A DNA stretch of 64,000 nt from JAAYUD01 sp963676865 (GTDB lineage: Bacteria > Bacteroidota > Bacteroidia > Bacteroidales > Bacteroidaceae): contig CAXXSS010000001.1 in assembly GCA_963676865.2 (NCBI GenBank), positions 1,860,001 through 1,924,000 on the forward strand. The letters are read 5' to 3'. The position numbers were made by a program, and so were the translations under genes. The notes below the pieces were generated by a model. It did not search any database and was not told the DNA's origin. It worked only from the letters and a program-made list of their open reading frames with translations. Positions 52,180-61,446 of this stretch are shown piece by piece (the stretch's first letter is position 1; every line of letters starts with the position of its first letter).

Positions 52180-53808
52180 TTAATATGATAATCTTACACC
52201 CATAGGCCAAGATAGTTGTAATGGGCGTTCTTTCCAACTCGTTTCTATCTTATTCCCGTTATTTAGATAGTAATGTAGATTCGGGGCAAAAAAGAGTTCA
52301 ATATGTGGAAATATTTTGTAACTAATGCCAAGCTCTGTCTGTACGGACCATTGCAGAGGAGCATTGGATATTGATTGCTGTTTGGCGAAAACACTATGGT
52401 TATCTACTATGTAAGATATCTTTGATGAAGCTTTTATTGGAATGTCCAGAGTGATGCCTCCACTGCTATAGAGTTTGATTCTTTTGTAGTTCCCTATTGT
52501 ATATACGGCATTGAATGGAACACCTATATAGTCTATTTTTTGTTTTTCGTTTAGATACGAACTCTTTCCGGTTTTAAAATTTGCAACTAGTCTGGTGAAA
52601 CGAAGACCTGTTTCTATACCCCAATGTTTTCCTACAGATTTGTAGAGACGAATATTATAGGTTGTTGGTTTTTCAAAAAGTTTTTCCTTTTCGATTTCTC
52701 CGCTATTGCGTTGTGCTACTTCAAGAAGAGCGTCTGTTTCTTTGTCTCGCTTATCTGGTGAGTTGTATGTGCTTTTTAATTTTTTGTAATATTCTTCCCA
52801 GCTTTTAATAGGCTCGGACGATGAATCCAAAAATGATTGAATCAGTATTGGCATTGTTTGACTTAATCCTTGTGCAAAATCAGGATATAAAGTTAAATTC
52901 CATTTCTTGACAGGTGTTTTGCCTATGTGCTTTACAGTATATTGTTGAGCTGTATGGGTGATGCTATCTCTTTCTGTTTTTAGAATAGGTTGTGTTTCTA
53001 TATGTATTGAATCCAATACTGTTATTTTGTTTATTATAGGTATGGCGCTTTTTTCCATTTCTGCTTTATTGCTTCTCTTGTCAGAGGATATTAATTGCTT
53101 GGTGATAGGTGTCGGTTTAATGTTCGAAGTAATTAATAAAGGTGTTTTGGTTACGATATTGGATATATCTGGTGTTGTATATTGCGTTTTTTTGTAAGTA
53201 GCGATACTTCTTTTAGTTGTCGTGTCGTTATGGATATATAAAATTAATGATGTAATTATCAGCAAAATAGTGAGCATTTGAGTTCTGTATTTTGTAATCA
53301 TCTCTTTTAGCTTCTTTTTTGCACGATATAGTTGTGAAGAAGATGAATGAGGGTCGATATGTAATATTTCGGCTATCTCTTGATGCGATAAACCCTCAAG
53401 GACTGATAACTTGAATATTTTGCGATATCCCTTAGGGAGTTTGTCTATCATGGATACAATCACATTCATGGGTAATACGTCTTCTCCCCATTCTTCTTTT
53501 TGCAAAGGTTGTTCGTCTTCACCAAGTTTTTCGATTGAAATTTTATTTTTGTCTTGATTTAGATATTGTAGGCAGAGATTTGTCATGATTCGTTTTATCC
53601 AGCTACCTAATCTCTCAGATTTTCGTAGAGAGTGGATAGCAGTAAATACAATGATAAAACCGTCATGAACTATATCCTTAGCTATTTGCTCATCTTTAAC
53701 GTAACTTAGACATATATTGAACATTTGTTGGAAATAAATCTCATAAAGAACAGACATGGCATCGTTGTCTCTCTTTTTACATTTATCTACTAAGTTTTCT
53801 AAACTCAT
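52180..53808 (-). CDS. Sigma factor / transmembrane / outer-membrane beta-barrel fusion protein
   Basis: A 542-residue protein in one uninterrupted frame. Residues 1-172 are an ECF-type sigma factor: sigma-2 (about 15-85, YEIYFQQMFNICLSYVKDE then AKDIVHDGFIIVF) and sigma-4 (about 112-172, LPKGYRKIFKLSVLEGLSH then EIAEILHID and SSSQLYRAKKKL). Residues 178-194 are one hydrophobic helix (TILLIITSLILYI). About 195-300 is a Lys/Thr/Ile-rich, low-complexity linker. About 301-542 alternates like an outer-membrane beta barrel (WNLTLYPDFAQG start; GIETGLRF, YSSGGITLDIP, LGISYKIF) and ends in the aromatic GVRLSY. In Bacteroides, ECF sigma factors are often paired with a separate dual-membrane-spanning anti-sigma protein of TM-linker-barrel layout; here the sigma domain itself replaces the cytosolic anti-sigma part. 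I infer a membrane-tethered regulator released by proteolysis or sensing the envelope. Confidence 0.85.
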   Translation of the reverse strand: MSLENLVDKCKKRDNDAMSVLYEIYFQQMFNICLSYVKDEQIAKDIVHDGFIIVFTAIHSLRKSERLGSWIKRIMTNLCLQYLNQDKNKISIEKLGEDEQPLQKEEWGEDVLPMNVIVSMIDKLPKGYRKIFKLSVLEGLSHQEIAEILHIDPHSSSSQLYRAKKKLKEMITKYRTQMLTILLIITSLILYIHNDTTTKRSIATYKKTQYTTPDISNIVTKTPLLITSNIKPTPITKQLISSDKRSNKAEMEKSAIPIINKITVLDSIHIETQPILKTERDSITHTAQQYTVKHIGKTPVKKWNLTLYPDFAQGLSQTMPILIQSFLDSSSEPIKSWEEYYKKLKSTYNSPDKRDKETDALLEVAQRNSGEIEKEKLFEKPTTYNIRLYKSVGKHWGIETGLRFTRLVANFKTGKSSYLNEKQKIDYIGVPFNAVYTIGNYKRIKLYSSGGITLDIPIKASSKISYIVDNHSVFAKQQSISNAPLQWSVQTELGISYKIFPHIELFFAPNLHYYLNNGNKIETSWKERPLQLSWPMGVRLSY

Positions 53809-53840
53809 GAGCGGGCAATATAGTTAATGAATTCAATATG

Positions 53841-53848
53841 CAAAAGTA
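53841..53848 (-). promoter_or_regulatory. -7 box for the sigma-barrel gene
   Basis: Minus-strand TACTTTTG, a perfect TAnnTTTG, 33 bp before the start codon. No standard -33 box is present, which leaves room for an activator or for control by its own sigma domain. Confidence 0.45.
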
Positions 53849-54225
53849 AAATATACCTTATAAGAATAAGATGCTTTTTTGTTGAAATACTGCATGCCTT
53901 TTTCTTTTTTATTTTACTCATTGTTGATGCGCTTATATATTTTTCTTGTAACCGATTGATTGTTTGTGACATGTCAATCTGTGGTGTACTCGGCACCCAA
54001 TCATCAATAAATGTGGATATCTGACAAGGAATACAAGAATTTTGAATTATCAGTTGGAATAAAATATTTACTTACGTGTTTATTTCTTTGTTTGGAACTT
54101 GTGTTTATTTGTTAATGTGGGGCGTGAAAATGGTCGTTTAGTCTGAAACATTGTATAATTGTTCTTTTTTTCTAAAAAAAAATAGATTATCCCTTATTTA
54201 TAAGGTGTAAGAATTGTTTTTTTTC

Positions 54226-54233
54226 TACTTTTG
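54226..54233 (+). promoter_or_regulatory. -7 box for topA
   Basis: TACTTTTG, a perfect TAnnTTTG, 43 bp before the chosen ATG; it lies inside the longer open frame and so supports the downstream start. Confidence 0.5.
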
Positions 54234-54275
54234 CGGTTGTTAATAGGTGAACTCCTTTTCATCAAAGTATTAGTT

Positions 54276-56624
54276 ATGCAAAAAAATCTGGTTATAGTAG
54301 AGTCCCCTGCAAAGGCGAAAACAATAGGTAAATTCTTGGGCGACGATTACGAAGTGCTCTCGAGTTACGGACATATTCGTGATCTGAAGAAAAAAGAATT
54401 CAGCATCGATGTAAAGAATGATTTTGCTCCGAAATATGAAATTCCCGCAGAGAAGAAAGAATTGGTTTCTAAGCTTAAAACGGAGGCTGGCAAAGCAAGT
54501 ACGGTTTGGCTGGCATCCGATGAGGACCGCGAGGGAGAGGCTATTTCGTGGCATTTGTATGAAGTATTGAAACTGAAGCCCGAGAATACCAAACGTATCG
54601 TTTTTCATGAAATTACCAAAACCGCTATACTGAATGCCATTCAGCACCCGCGGAAGATAGATACGAATCTTGTGGATGCCCAACAGGCTCGACGTGTGTT
54701 GGATCGTATCGTGGGTTTTGAATTGTCGCCTATTCTCTGGCGTAAGGTGAAGCCTGCGCTTTCGGCCGGTCGTGTGCAGTCTGTGGCTGTTCGTCTAGTG
54801 GTGGATAAGGAAAGAGAAATTCAGGCTTTCAAAAGCGAATCGTCGTATAGAGTCATTGCCACATTTATTGTGTCCAACGAGAACGGCAAATTGGTGGAAC
54901 TGAAAGCCGAGTTGGCTCGACGTCTTAAAACGAAGGCGGAGGCCGAAGCTTTTCTGGAAAGTTGTAAGGGTGCTACTTTTACGATTGCCGATAAGGTGGT
55001 TAAACCTGCCAAGCGTTCGCCAGCTCCTCCTTTTACCACTTCTACGTTGCAACAAGAAGCTGCCCGTAAATTGGGCTTCACGGTGAATCGTACCATGATG
55101 ATAGCTCAGAACTTGTATGAATCGGGATTGATAACCTATATGCGTACCGACTCTGTGGATTTATCCTCATTGGCTTTGGCTACCTGCAAGCGGGTGATAG
55201 GCGAACAGATGGGCGAACAATATTCCCATTCGCGTCAGTTTACGACCAAAACGATTGGTGCTCAGGAAGCTCATGAGGCTATCAGGCCTACTAATATAGG
55301 GGATGCTTCTGTCTCGGGTTCGGCTCAGGAAAAGCGTTTATACGATTTGATATGGAAGCGTACCATTGCTTCGCAAATGGCGGATGCCGAATTAGAGAAA
55401 ACAACGGTAACCATTATGAGCAGTCATGGCGATAAGTTTACGGTTACTGGAGAGGTGATAACCTTTGACGGTTTCATCCGTGTCTACCGTGAGTCGTATG
55501 ACGACGATAATACGCAAGAAGAAGAAAGTGGACTGCTGCCGCCACTGGAGAAAGACCAAATACTCAATCATCAAAATATAATAGCCTCAGAACGTTTTAC
55601 TCAGCATTCGCCCCGCTATACGGAAGCGAGCTTGGTGCGCAAATTGGAGGAACTTGGCATAGGCCGTCCTTCTACTTATGCTCCGATTATCTCGACCATA
55701 CAGCAGAGAGGCTATGTGGACAAGGACAACAAAGAGGGTGAGAAACGCGAGGCTTCGGTGTTGAAACTGGAAGAAGGTGAAATAACGGACAAGGTGAACA
55801 CTGAAATGGTGGGCGCCGAGAAATCAAAACTAATACCTACCGATATCGGACTGGTGGTGAATGATTTCTTGAATCAGTATTTCCCCGATATATTGGACTA
55901 CCACTTCACTGCCCATGTCGAAAAAGAGTTTGATGAAGTGGCAGAAGGACAGAAAAAATGGACCGAGATACTGAAGAAGTTCTATGGAGCGTTTCATCCT
56001 TCTGTTGAGGCTACGCTGGCGATCAAGACCGAGCATAAGGTGGGAGAAAGAATATTGGGCAATGAACCTGCTACCGGCAAGGTGGTGTCTGTGAAGATAG
56101 GCCGTTTTGGTCCAATGATACAGGTAGGCTCTGCTAGCGACGAAGAGAAACCCCGCTTTGCGCAGATGCCGAAGGGTATTTCGATGGAAGCCATTACGAT
56201 GGAAGAAGCTCTCGAAATGTTCAAGTTGCCTCGCACATTGGGAGAATACGAAGACAAACCTGTCTCTGTAAATATAGGCCGTTTTGGGCCTTATGTACGT
56301 CACGGTTCCCTATATGCTTCTATGCCTAAAGAAAAAGACCCGATGATCATTACTTTCGATGAGTCGGTAGAGTTGATTTTAGCCAAACGGGAGGCTGAAG
56401 CCAAACGGCATATCAAATCGTTTGACGAAGATCCCGATGTGGCAATTCTCAATGGTCGCTTCGGTCCCTATATCTCATATAAAGGAAGCAATTACAAGAT
56501 ACCGAAAGGTACGGTTCCCGAGGAACTCGACTTGGCCGGATGCCAAAAAATCATAGCCGAGCAGGGTGAGAAGAAGAAAGCTTCGCCTCGTCGGAAAGTT
56601 GCTGCCAAGTCTGCTAAAAAGTAG
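54276..56624 (+). CDS. topA: DNA topoisomerase I
   Basis: A type IA topoisomerase that relaxes negative supercoils. At 782 residues from the ATG at 54276, the Toprim domain shows NLVIVESPAKAKTIGKFLG and the acidic LASDEDREGEAISWH (read ASDEDREGEAI). The active-site tyrosine is in LITYMRTDS. The C-terminus carries repeats of the GRFGP(Y/M) type (Topo_C domains) instead of E. coli-type zinc fingers and ends in a Lys-rich tail. The 15 extra upstream codons lack conservation. Confidence 0.96.
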   Translation: MQKNLVIVESPAKAKTIGKFLGDDYEVLSSYGHIRDLKKKEFSIDVKNDFAPKYEIPAEKKELVSKLKTEAGKASTVWLASDEDREGEAISWHLYEVLKLKPENTKRIVFHEITKTAILNAIQHPRKIDTNLVDAQQARRVLDRIVGFELSPILWRKVKPALSAGRVQSVAVRLVVDKEREIQAFKSESSYRVIATFIVSNENGKLVELKAELARRLKTKAEAEAFLESCKGATFTIADKVVKPAKRSPAPPFTTSTLQQEAARKLGFTVNRTMMIAQNLYESGLITYMRTDSVDLSSLALATCKRVIGEQMGEQYSHSRQFTTKTIGAQEAHEAIRPTNIGDASVSGSAQEKRLYDLIWKRTIASQMADAELEKTTVTIMSSHGDKFTVTGEVITFDGFIRVYRESYDDDNTQEEESGLLPPLEKDQILNHQNIIASERFTQHSPRYTEASLVRKLEELGIGRPSTYAPIISTIQQRGYVDKDNKEGEKREASVLKLEEGEITDKVNTEMVGAEKSKLIPTDIGLVVNDFLNQYFPDILDYHFTAHVEKEFDEVAEGQKKWTEILKKFYGAFHPSVEATLAIKTEHKVGERILGNEPATGKVVSVKIGRFGPMIQVGSASDEEKPRFAQMPKGISMEAITMEEALEMFKLPRTLGEYEDKPVSVNIGRFGPYVRHGSLYASMPKEKDPMIITFDESVELILAKREAEAKRHIKSFDEDPDVAILNGRFGPYISYKGSNYKIPKGTVPEELDLAGCQKIIAEQGEKKKASPRRKVAAKSAKK

Positions 56625-56720
56625 TAAGTATTAAATCTCCTTAAAGAATATATCTTACATCACTATTTATTTGTTACTTTGCACCAAATTTGGGAAGAAT
56701 GCCGTAATACGTATCAGATA

Positions 56721-57614
56721 ATGAATAAACTAAATCATACATCTTGTCCGCTGTGCAAGGGGAGTCGCATTCATTCCGTGATGGAATGTACAGACTATTA
56801 TGCTACAAGAGAAACATTTGAGGTTTATCATTGTGACGATTGTGGCTTTGCTTTCACCCAGAATGCACCTGAAGAGTCAGAGATAGGACGATATTATGAG
56901 TCGCCCGACTACATCTCTCATTCCGATACGCGTAAGGGGGCGATGAATACCATTTACCATTGGGTGCGATGCATGATGTTGCGACGCAAAGCCCGTCTTA
57001 TCGAGAATGAACTTCATTGCAAAACAGGACGTTTGCTTGATATAGGTACCGGTACGGGGTATTTTCCACATGCCATGCGACGTAGAGGATGGCAGGTCGA
57101 GGCAGTAGAAAAGAATGCCGCGGCGCGCGATTTCGCTTTGAAACACTTCTCCTTGCAGGTGAAAGAAGACGATGCACTCGAGACTTTTGCCGCCCGTTCT
57201 TTCGATGCGATAACTTTATGGCATGTGATGGAACATTTGGAAAAGCTGGATGAGGTGTGGAGTGTATTCGAACGACTTCTGAAAGAAGACGGCGTGCTGG
57301 TTATTGCTGTCCCCAATTGTGCCTCTTGTGATGCCCGGATATATGGTAAGGAATGGGCTCCTTATGATGTGCCTCGTCATTTGTGGCATTTCACTCTCGA
57401 TACTATGAGGGCTGAAGGTGAGCGTCATGGATTTAAGTTGGCGACATATTATCCGATGCCTTTCGATGCATTCTATGTATCTATGCTGAGCGAGAAAAAT
57501 TTGAAACATTCGTGTCCTTTTGTCAGGGGATTATGGAACGGTTTGCGTGCCTATCTCCATACCATGAGGCACAAGGAACTAAGCAGTTCTATAATCTATA
57601 TATTCAGAAAGTAA
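56721..57614 (+). CDS. Class I SAM methyltransferase with N-terminal zinc-binding segment
   Basis: 297 residues from the ATG at 56721. The N-terminus has CPLCKGS...HCDDCGFAFTQ, four cysteines that probably bind zinc as in methyltransferases of sugar or nucleic-acid pathways. The SAM domain carries LLDIGTGTGYFPHAMRRRG (motif I) and ITLWHVMEHLEKLDE (post-II). A C-terminal ELSSSIIYIFRK ends the protein 4 nt before ftsX. This gene leads an operon of envelope and tRNA genes. Its own substrate is unknown. Confidence 0.87.
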   Translation: MNKLNHTSCPLCKGSRIHSVMECTDYYATRETFEVYHCDDCGFAFTQNAPEESEIGRYYESPDYISHSDTRKGAMNTIYHWVRCMMLRRKARLIENELHCKTGRLLDIGTGTGYFPHAMRRRGWQVEAVEKNAAARDFALKHFSLQVKEDDALETFAARSFDAITLWHVMEHLEKLDEVWSVFERLLKEDGVLVIAVPNCASCDARIYGKEWAPYDVPRHLWHFTLDTMRAEGERHGFKLATYYPMPFDAFYVSMLSEKNLKHSCPFVRGLWNGLRAYLHTMRHKELSSSIIYIFRK

Positions 57615-57618
57615 AACG

Positions 57619-58503
57619 ATGGTGAAGCAAAAGAAAACAAAAAAGAAATCGTCTCATTCCGACATGCAATTTGTTACGTCCAATATTAGCACTACGATGG
57701 TGTTGATATTGTTGGGCTTGGTAGTGGCTTTTTCACTGACGGCCAATAATCTTTCGGTTTATGTACGAGAAAATATAAACTTCTCTTTCTTGTTGAGCGA
57801 CGATACATCGCCCCAACAAGCTATGCAGCTGATGCATCAATTGCGTAAGCAACCTTATGTGAAGAATTTGCAATATATATCGAAAGAGCACGCCTTGAAA
57901 GAACAAACGGCTGCAATGGGTACCAACCCGTCTGATTTTTTAGGTTATAATCCGTTTACCGCTTCGATCGAGGTGAAACTTCATTCGGCTTATGCCAATT
58001 CGGATAGTATCACCAAAATATCGAATGCTATAAGACATAACAGCAATGTGAAAGATGTGCTTTACCAACAAGGCTTGCTGGATGCGGTGAATAGTAATAT
58101 TCGCAATATCAGTGCCGTGCTGCTGGGATTGGCATTCTTGCTTACACTTATTTCGTTTGCTCTTATCAACAATACGATTAGACAAAGTATTCATTCCAAG
58201 CGTTTCTTGATACATACCATGAAACTGGTAGGTGCCAGTTGGGGTTTTATTCGCAAGCCTTTTTTGTTGCGAAGTGCTTGGGGCGGTCTTATTGCCGGAG
58301 TTTTCGCCAATATTATTTTATGGATCGGTGTGTATTGGTTGGTTGATTTGGAACCAACGCTCGGTGATATACTCACGTGGAATGTGATGACTGTGGTGAC
58401 GCTTAGTGTTTTAGTTTTCGGCGTGCTGATTACTTTATTATGTGCTTACTTGTCTATCAATAAGTATTTACGAATGAAAGCTAGTACTTTATATTATGTT
58501 TAA
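57619..58503 (+). CDS. ftsX: Cell division ABC-type protein FtsX
   Basis: An inner-membrane protein of the divisome that, with FtsE, activates periplasmic peptidoglycan hydrolases. The 294 residues have a cytoplasmic Lys-rich N-terminus, one helix (about 25-47), a periplasmic domain (about 48-170) and three C-terminal helices with TMKLVGASWGFIRKPFL, the FtsX-type coupling motif. FtsE is not adjacent, which is common in Bacteroidetes. Followed after 6-12 nt by the DUF3098 gene. Confidence 0.93.
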   Translation: MVKQKKTKKKSSHSDMQFVTSNISTTMVLILLGLVVAFSLTANNLSVYVRENINFSFLLSDDTSPQQAMQLMHQLRKQPYVKNLQYISKEHALKEQTAAMGTNPSDFLGYNPFTASIEVKLHSAYANSDSITKISNAIRHNSNVKDVLYQQGLLDAVNSNIRNISAVLLGLAFLLTLISFALINNTIRQSIHSKRFLIHTMKLVGASWGFIRKPFLLRSAWGGLIAGVFANIILWIGVYWLVDLEPTLGDILTWNVMTVVTLSVLVFGVLITLLCAYLSINKYLRMKASTLYYV

Positions 58504-58515
58504 AACTCAATGTTC

Positions 58516-58776
58516 ATGAAACAGACAGATACAAATAACGGTGTGGAAGACAAAAGAAAATTTGCTTTTGATAAGACCAACTATATCATGTTGGCTATCG
58601 GAGTAGCGGTTGTCATTATAGGTTTCTTATTGATGGTGGGTCCCAATTCAAGCGAGACGCATTACGAACCTGATATTTTCAGCTTTCGTCGTATAAAGGT
58701 TGCTCCGGTTGTCTGCCTATTGGGCTACCTCTCTATCATCTTTGCTATTTTGCGTAAACCAAAAGATGATAAATAA
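58516..58776 (+). CDS. DUF3098 small membrane protein
   Basis: An 86-residue protein with two hydrophobic helices (about 23-43 and 62-79) separated by NSSETHYEPDIFSFRRIKVAP, the DUF3098 signature (read YEPDIFSFRRI). This family is found in Bacteroidetes next to ftsX and uppP, so a division or envelope role is likely but unproven. The stop codon overlaps the uppP start (TAATG). An ATG two codons upstream (58510) is an alternative start. Confidence 0.88.
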   Translation: MKQTDTNNGVEDKRKFAFDKTNYIMLAIGVAVVIIGFLLMVGPNSSETHYEPDIFSFRRIKVAPVVCLLGYLSIIFAILRKPKDDK

Positions 58777-59636
58777 TGGGTGGATTGACAATTATTCAAA
58801 CAATTATTCTAGCGATTGTTGAAGGACTGACCGAGTTTCTACCGGTTTCGTCGACAGGACACATGATTATTGCTCAAAACTTGATGGGGATAGAAAGTAC
58901 TCCATTTGTTAAGGCTTTTACCGTGATTATTCAGTTTGGTGCTATCTTGTCGGTTATTGTACTTTACTATAAACGTTTTTTTCGTCTTAATCATACTCCT
59001 GCTCCCCAAGGGGCTTCTTCATTGCAGAGATTCTTGCATAAATGGGACTTCTATTGGAAATTGTTTGTAGCTTTCATTCCTGCTATCGTTATTGGTGGAT
59101 TGGGAAACAAAATAGTGGATGAACTTTTGGGAAGTGTCACGGTAGTGGCGTCGATGTTGGTAGTCGGCGGTATCTTTATGCTTTTCTGCGACCGTATTTT
59201 CAATAAGGGCAATGAACGGACGGTGATGACAGAAAAGAAAGCTTTTAATATTGGTCTTTTCCAATGTCTTGCCATGATACCGGGAGTATCTCGTTCGATG
59301 GCTACTATTGTAGGCGGTATGTCTCAGAAATTCACTCGCAAGGATGCGGCCGAATTTTCTTTCTTTCTGGCTGTGCCTACCATGTTTGCCGCTACGGTAC
59401 TCGATATTTTTAAATTGTATAAATCAGGTGATGCGGGTGCTATCACGTCGAATAATATTTTTATTCTACTATTGGGAAGTGTGATTGCTTTTTTTGTAGC
59501 TATGCTAGCTATAAAGGGCTTTATTGACTTTCTGACTAAATATGGATTTAAAGCTTTTGGCGTTTATCGTATCATCGTGGGTGTGTTTATTCTAATCTGG
59601 CTCTTAAGCGGTCACCCTATGAATATTGCCGGATGA
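58776..59636 (+). CDS. uppP: Undecaprenyl-diphosphatase
   Basis: Recycles the lipid carrier undecaprenyl pyrophosphate to the monophosphate for peptidoglycan and polysaccharide export. The 286-residue, multi-helix BacA-type protein has both catalytic motifs: EGLTEFLPVSSTGHMII and PGVSRSMATIVGG. It overlaps DUF3098 upstream by one base and truB downstream by 4 bp (ATGA), so all are co-translated. Confidence 0.95.
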   Translation: MGGLTIIQTIILAIVEGLTEFLPVSSTGHMIIAQNLMGIESTPFVKAFTVIIQFGAILSVIVLYYKRFFRLNHTPAPQGASSLQRFLHKWDFYWKLFVAFIPAIVIGGLGNKIVDELLGSVTVVASMLVVGGIFMLFCDRIFNKGNERTVMTEKKAFNIGLFQCLAMIPGVSRSMATIVGGMSQKFTRKDAAEFSFFLAVPTMFAATVLDIFKLYKSGDAGAITSNNIFILLLGSVIAFFVAMLAIKGFIDFLTKYGFKAFGVYRIIVGVFILIWLLSGHPMNIAG

Positions 59637-60352
59637 AATTTAGAAAAGGAGAAGTTCTTTGTTTTGATAAACCATACCGTATGACTTCTTTCAGAGTGGT
59701 ATCGATGATACGATTCCAACTTTGTGCAAAGCTCGGTTTGAAAAAAAAAGAATTGAAAGTAGGACATGCAGGAACGCTTGATCCACTTGCTACGGGTGTA
59801 TTGGTGATATGTACCGGTAGAGCTACTAAAAGGATTGAAGAACTGCAAAGTCATACAAAAGAATATGTTGCCGGACTTCGGTTGGGAGCTACTACGGTTT
59901 CGTTTGATATGGAACATGAGATAGATGCTACTTATCCTACGGAACACATCACCAAGGAGCTCATAGAACAGACGTTGGCTATTTTTATTGGCGAAATTCA
60001 GCAGATACCTCCCTCTTTTTCGGCTTGTAAAATAGATGGACAACCTGCTTACTTGAAGGCTCGCAAGGGAAAAGAAGTAAAACTCAAGCCGAAGACACTG
60101 GTTATTGATGAAATAGAATTGTTGGAGTGCAATATTCCAGATATTAAAATAAGGGTCGTTTGCAGTAAAGGTACATACATCAGAGCATTGGCCCGCGATA
60201 TCGGCGAAGCATTGCACAGTGGGGCATACCTTACTTCGCTACGGCGTACCAGAGTGGGGGATATAACGGTAGACAAATGTCTTGATCCGCTTCTGTTCGG
60301 CGAATGGCTCGACCGCCAAGAGATAGAACAAGAGGAAGAAATAAATAATTAG
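59633..60352 (+). CDS. truB: tRNA pseudouridine(55) synthase
   Basis: Makes pseudouridine 55 in the T loop of tRNAs. The 239 residues include the catalytic motif GHAGTLDPLATGVL (catalytic Asp), KEYVAGLRLGATT, PPSFSACKIDGQPAY and the RVVCSKGTYIRALARDIG segment (read CSKGTYIRAL). It lacks the C-terminal PUA domain of E. coli TruB, as short forms do. Coupled to uppP, and 33 nt ahead of queA. Confidence 0.95.
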   Translation: MKFRKGEVLCFDKPYRMTSFRVVSMIRFQLCAKLGLKKKELKVGHAGTLDPLATGVLVICTGRATKRIEELQSHTKEYVAGLRLGATTVSFDMEHEIDATYPTEHITKELIEQTLAIFIGEIQQIPPSFSACKIDGQPAYLKARKGKEVKLKPKTLVIDEIELLECNIPDIKIRVVCSKGTYIRALARDIGEALHSGAYLTSLRRTRVGDITVDKCLDPLLFGEWLDRQEIEQEEEINN

Positions 60353-60385
60353 ATGAAACTATAAACAACAAAAATAAAAACAATT

Positions 60386-61441
60386 ATGAAGCTGTCGCAA
60401 TTCAAATTTAAATTACCGGAAGAAAAAATCGCTCAACACCCGGCTCATTTCCGGGATGAAGCAAAACTGATGGTACTTCATCGGAAGACAGGTGAGATTG
60501 AACATAGAATATTTAAAGACGTTATTGACTATTTCGATGATAAAGATTGCTTTATCTTCAATGATACTAAAGTATTTCCAGCTCGTCTTTATGGTAATAA
60601 AGAGAAGACTGGAGCGCGCATTGAAGTGTTTTTGTTGCGCGAGCTGAATGAAAAATTGCGTTTGTGGGATGTTCTTGTAGATCCGGCACGTAAGATACGT
60701 ATCGGAAATAAACTCTACTTCGGTGAAGATGATTCGATGGTTGCCGAAGTAATAGACAATACCACTTCTCGTGGGCGTACTCTTCGTTTCCTTTACGACG
60801 GACCGCACAAGGAATTTAAGAATGCATTGTATGCTCTTGGCGAAACACCGCTGCCACATAGCATCATCAAGCGAGAGCTTAGACCCGAAGATGCAGAAGA
60901 TTTTCAATGTATCTTTGCTAAGAATGAAGGGGCTGTGACGGCTCCTACTGCCGGACTGCATTTCAGTCGCGAATTGATGAAACGCCTCGAGATAAAGGGT
61001 ATTGACTTTGCTTTCGTAACACTTCATGCAGGTTTGGGCAATTTCCGCGAAATAGATGTTGAGGACTTGACCAAGCATAAAACCGATTCTGAGCAAATGA
61101 TCGTTGGCGAGGAAGCTGTTTCTGTAGTCAATAAGGCAAAGGATATGAGTCGCAATGTATGTGCCGTTGGTACGACAGTAATGCGAGCTATAGAGAGTAC
61201 TGTCAATACTTATGGACGGATCAAACCTTTTGACGGGTGGACAAATAAATTTATTTTCCCGCCTTATAACTTTACAGTTGCCAATAGTATGATCTCCAAC
61301 TTTCATATGCCGCTGTCTACGTTATTGATGCTTCAGGCTGCCTTCGGCGGATACGATGAAGTAATGCATGCCTATGATGTTGCGTTGAAAGAAAATTATC
61401 GTTTCGGTACGTATGGCGATGCCATGCTTATAATCGATTAA
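60386..61441 (+). CDS. queA: S-adenosylmethionine:tRNA ribosyltransferase-isomerase
   Basis: Builds epoxyqueuosine at tRNA position 34 by moving the ribosyl part of SAM. The 351-residue protein begins FKFKLPEEKIAQHPAHFRDEAKL (read LPEEKIAQHPA) and contains FNDTKVFPARLYG, GAVTAPTAGLHFS, FVTLHAGLGNF and NFHMPLSTLLML, all QueA motifs. The previous step, truB, shares the operon. The folK start lies 5 nt after its stop. Confidence 0.95.
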   Translation: MKLSQFKFKLPEEKIAQHPAHFRDEAKLMVLHRKTGEIEHRIFKDVIDYFDDKDCFIFNDTKVFPARLYGNKEKTGARIEVFLLRELNEKLRLWDVLVDPARKIRIGNKLYFGEDDSMVAEVIDNTTSRGRTLRFLYDGPHKEFKNALYALGETPLPHSIIKRELRPEDAEDFQCIFAKNEGAVTAPTAGLHFSRELMKRLEIKGIDFAFVTLHAGLGNFREIDVEDLTKHKTDSEQMIVGEEAVSVVNKAKDMSRNVCAVGTTVMRAIESTVNTYGRIKPFDGWTNKFIFPPYNFTVANSMISNFHMPLSTLLMLQAAFGGYDEVMHAYDVALKENYRFGTYGDAMLIID

Positions 61442-61446
61442 ACAAG

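Larger units (their letters stand above)
53809..54275. other. Divergent intergenic region between the sigma-barrel gene and topA
   Basis: 467 bp, A+T-rich, with promoter -7 boxes facing outward on both sides (53841-53848 minus, 54226-54233 plus). The short plus-strand frame at 53827-54024 is hydrophobic but has no promoter, no homologue I recognise, and overlaps the sigma gene's promoter. No similarity to the dispersed repeat was seen. Confidence 0.6.
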
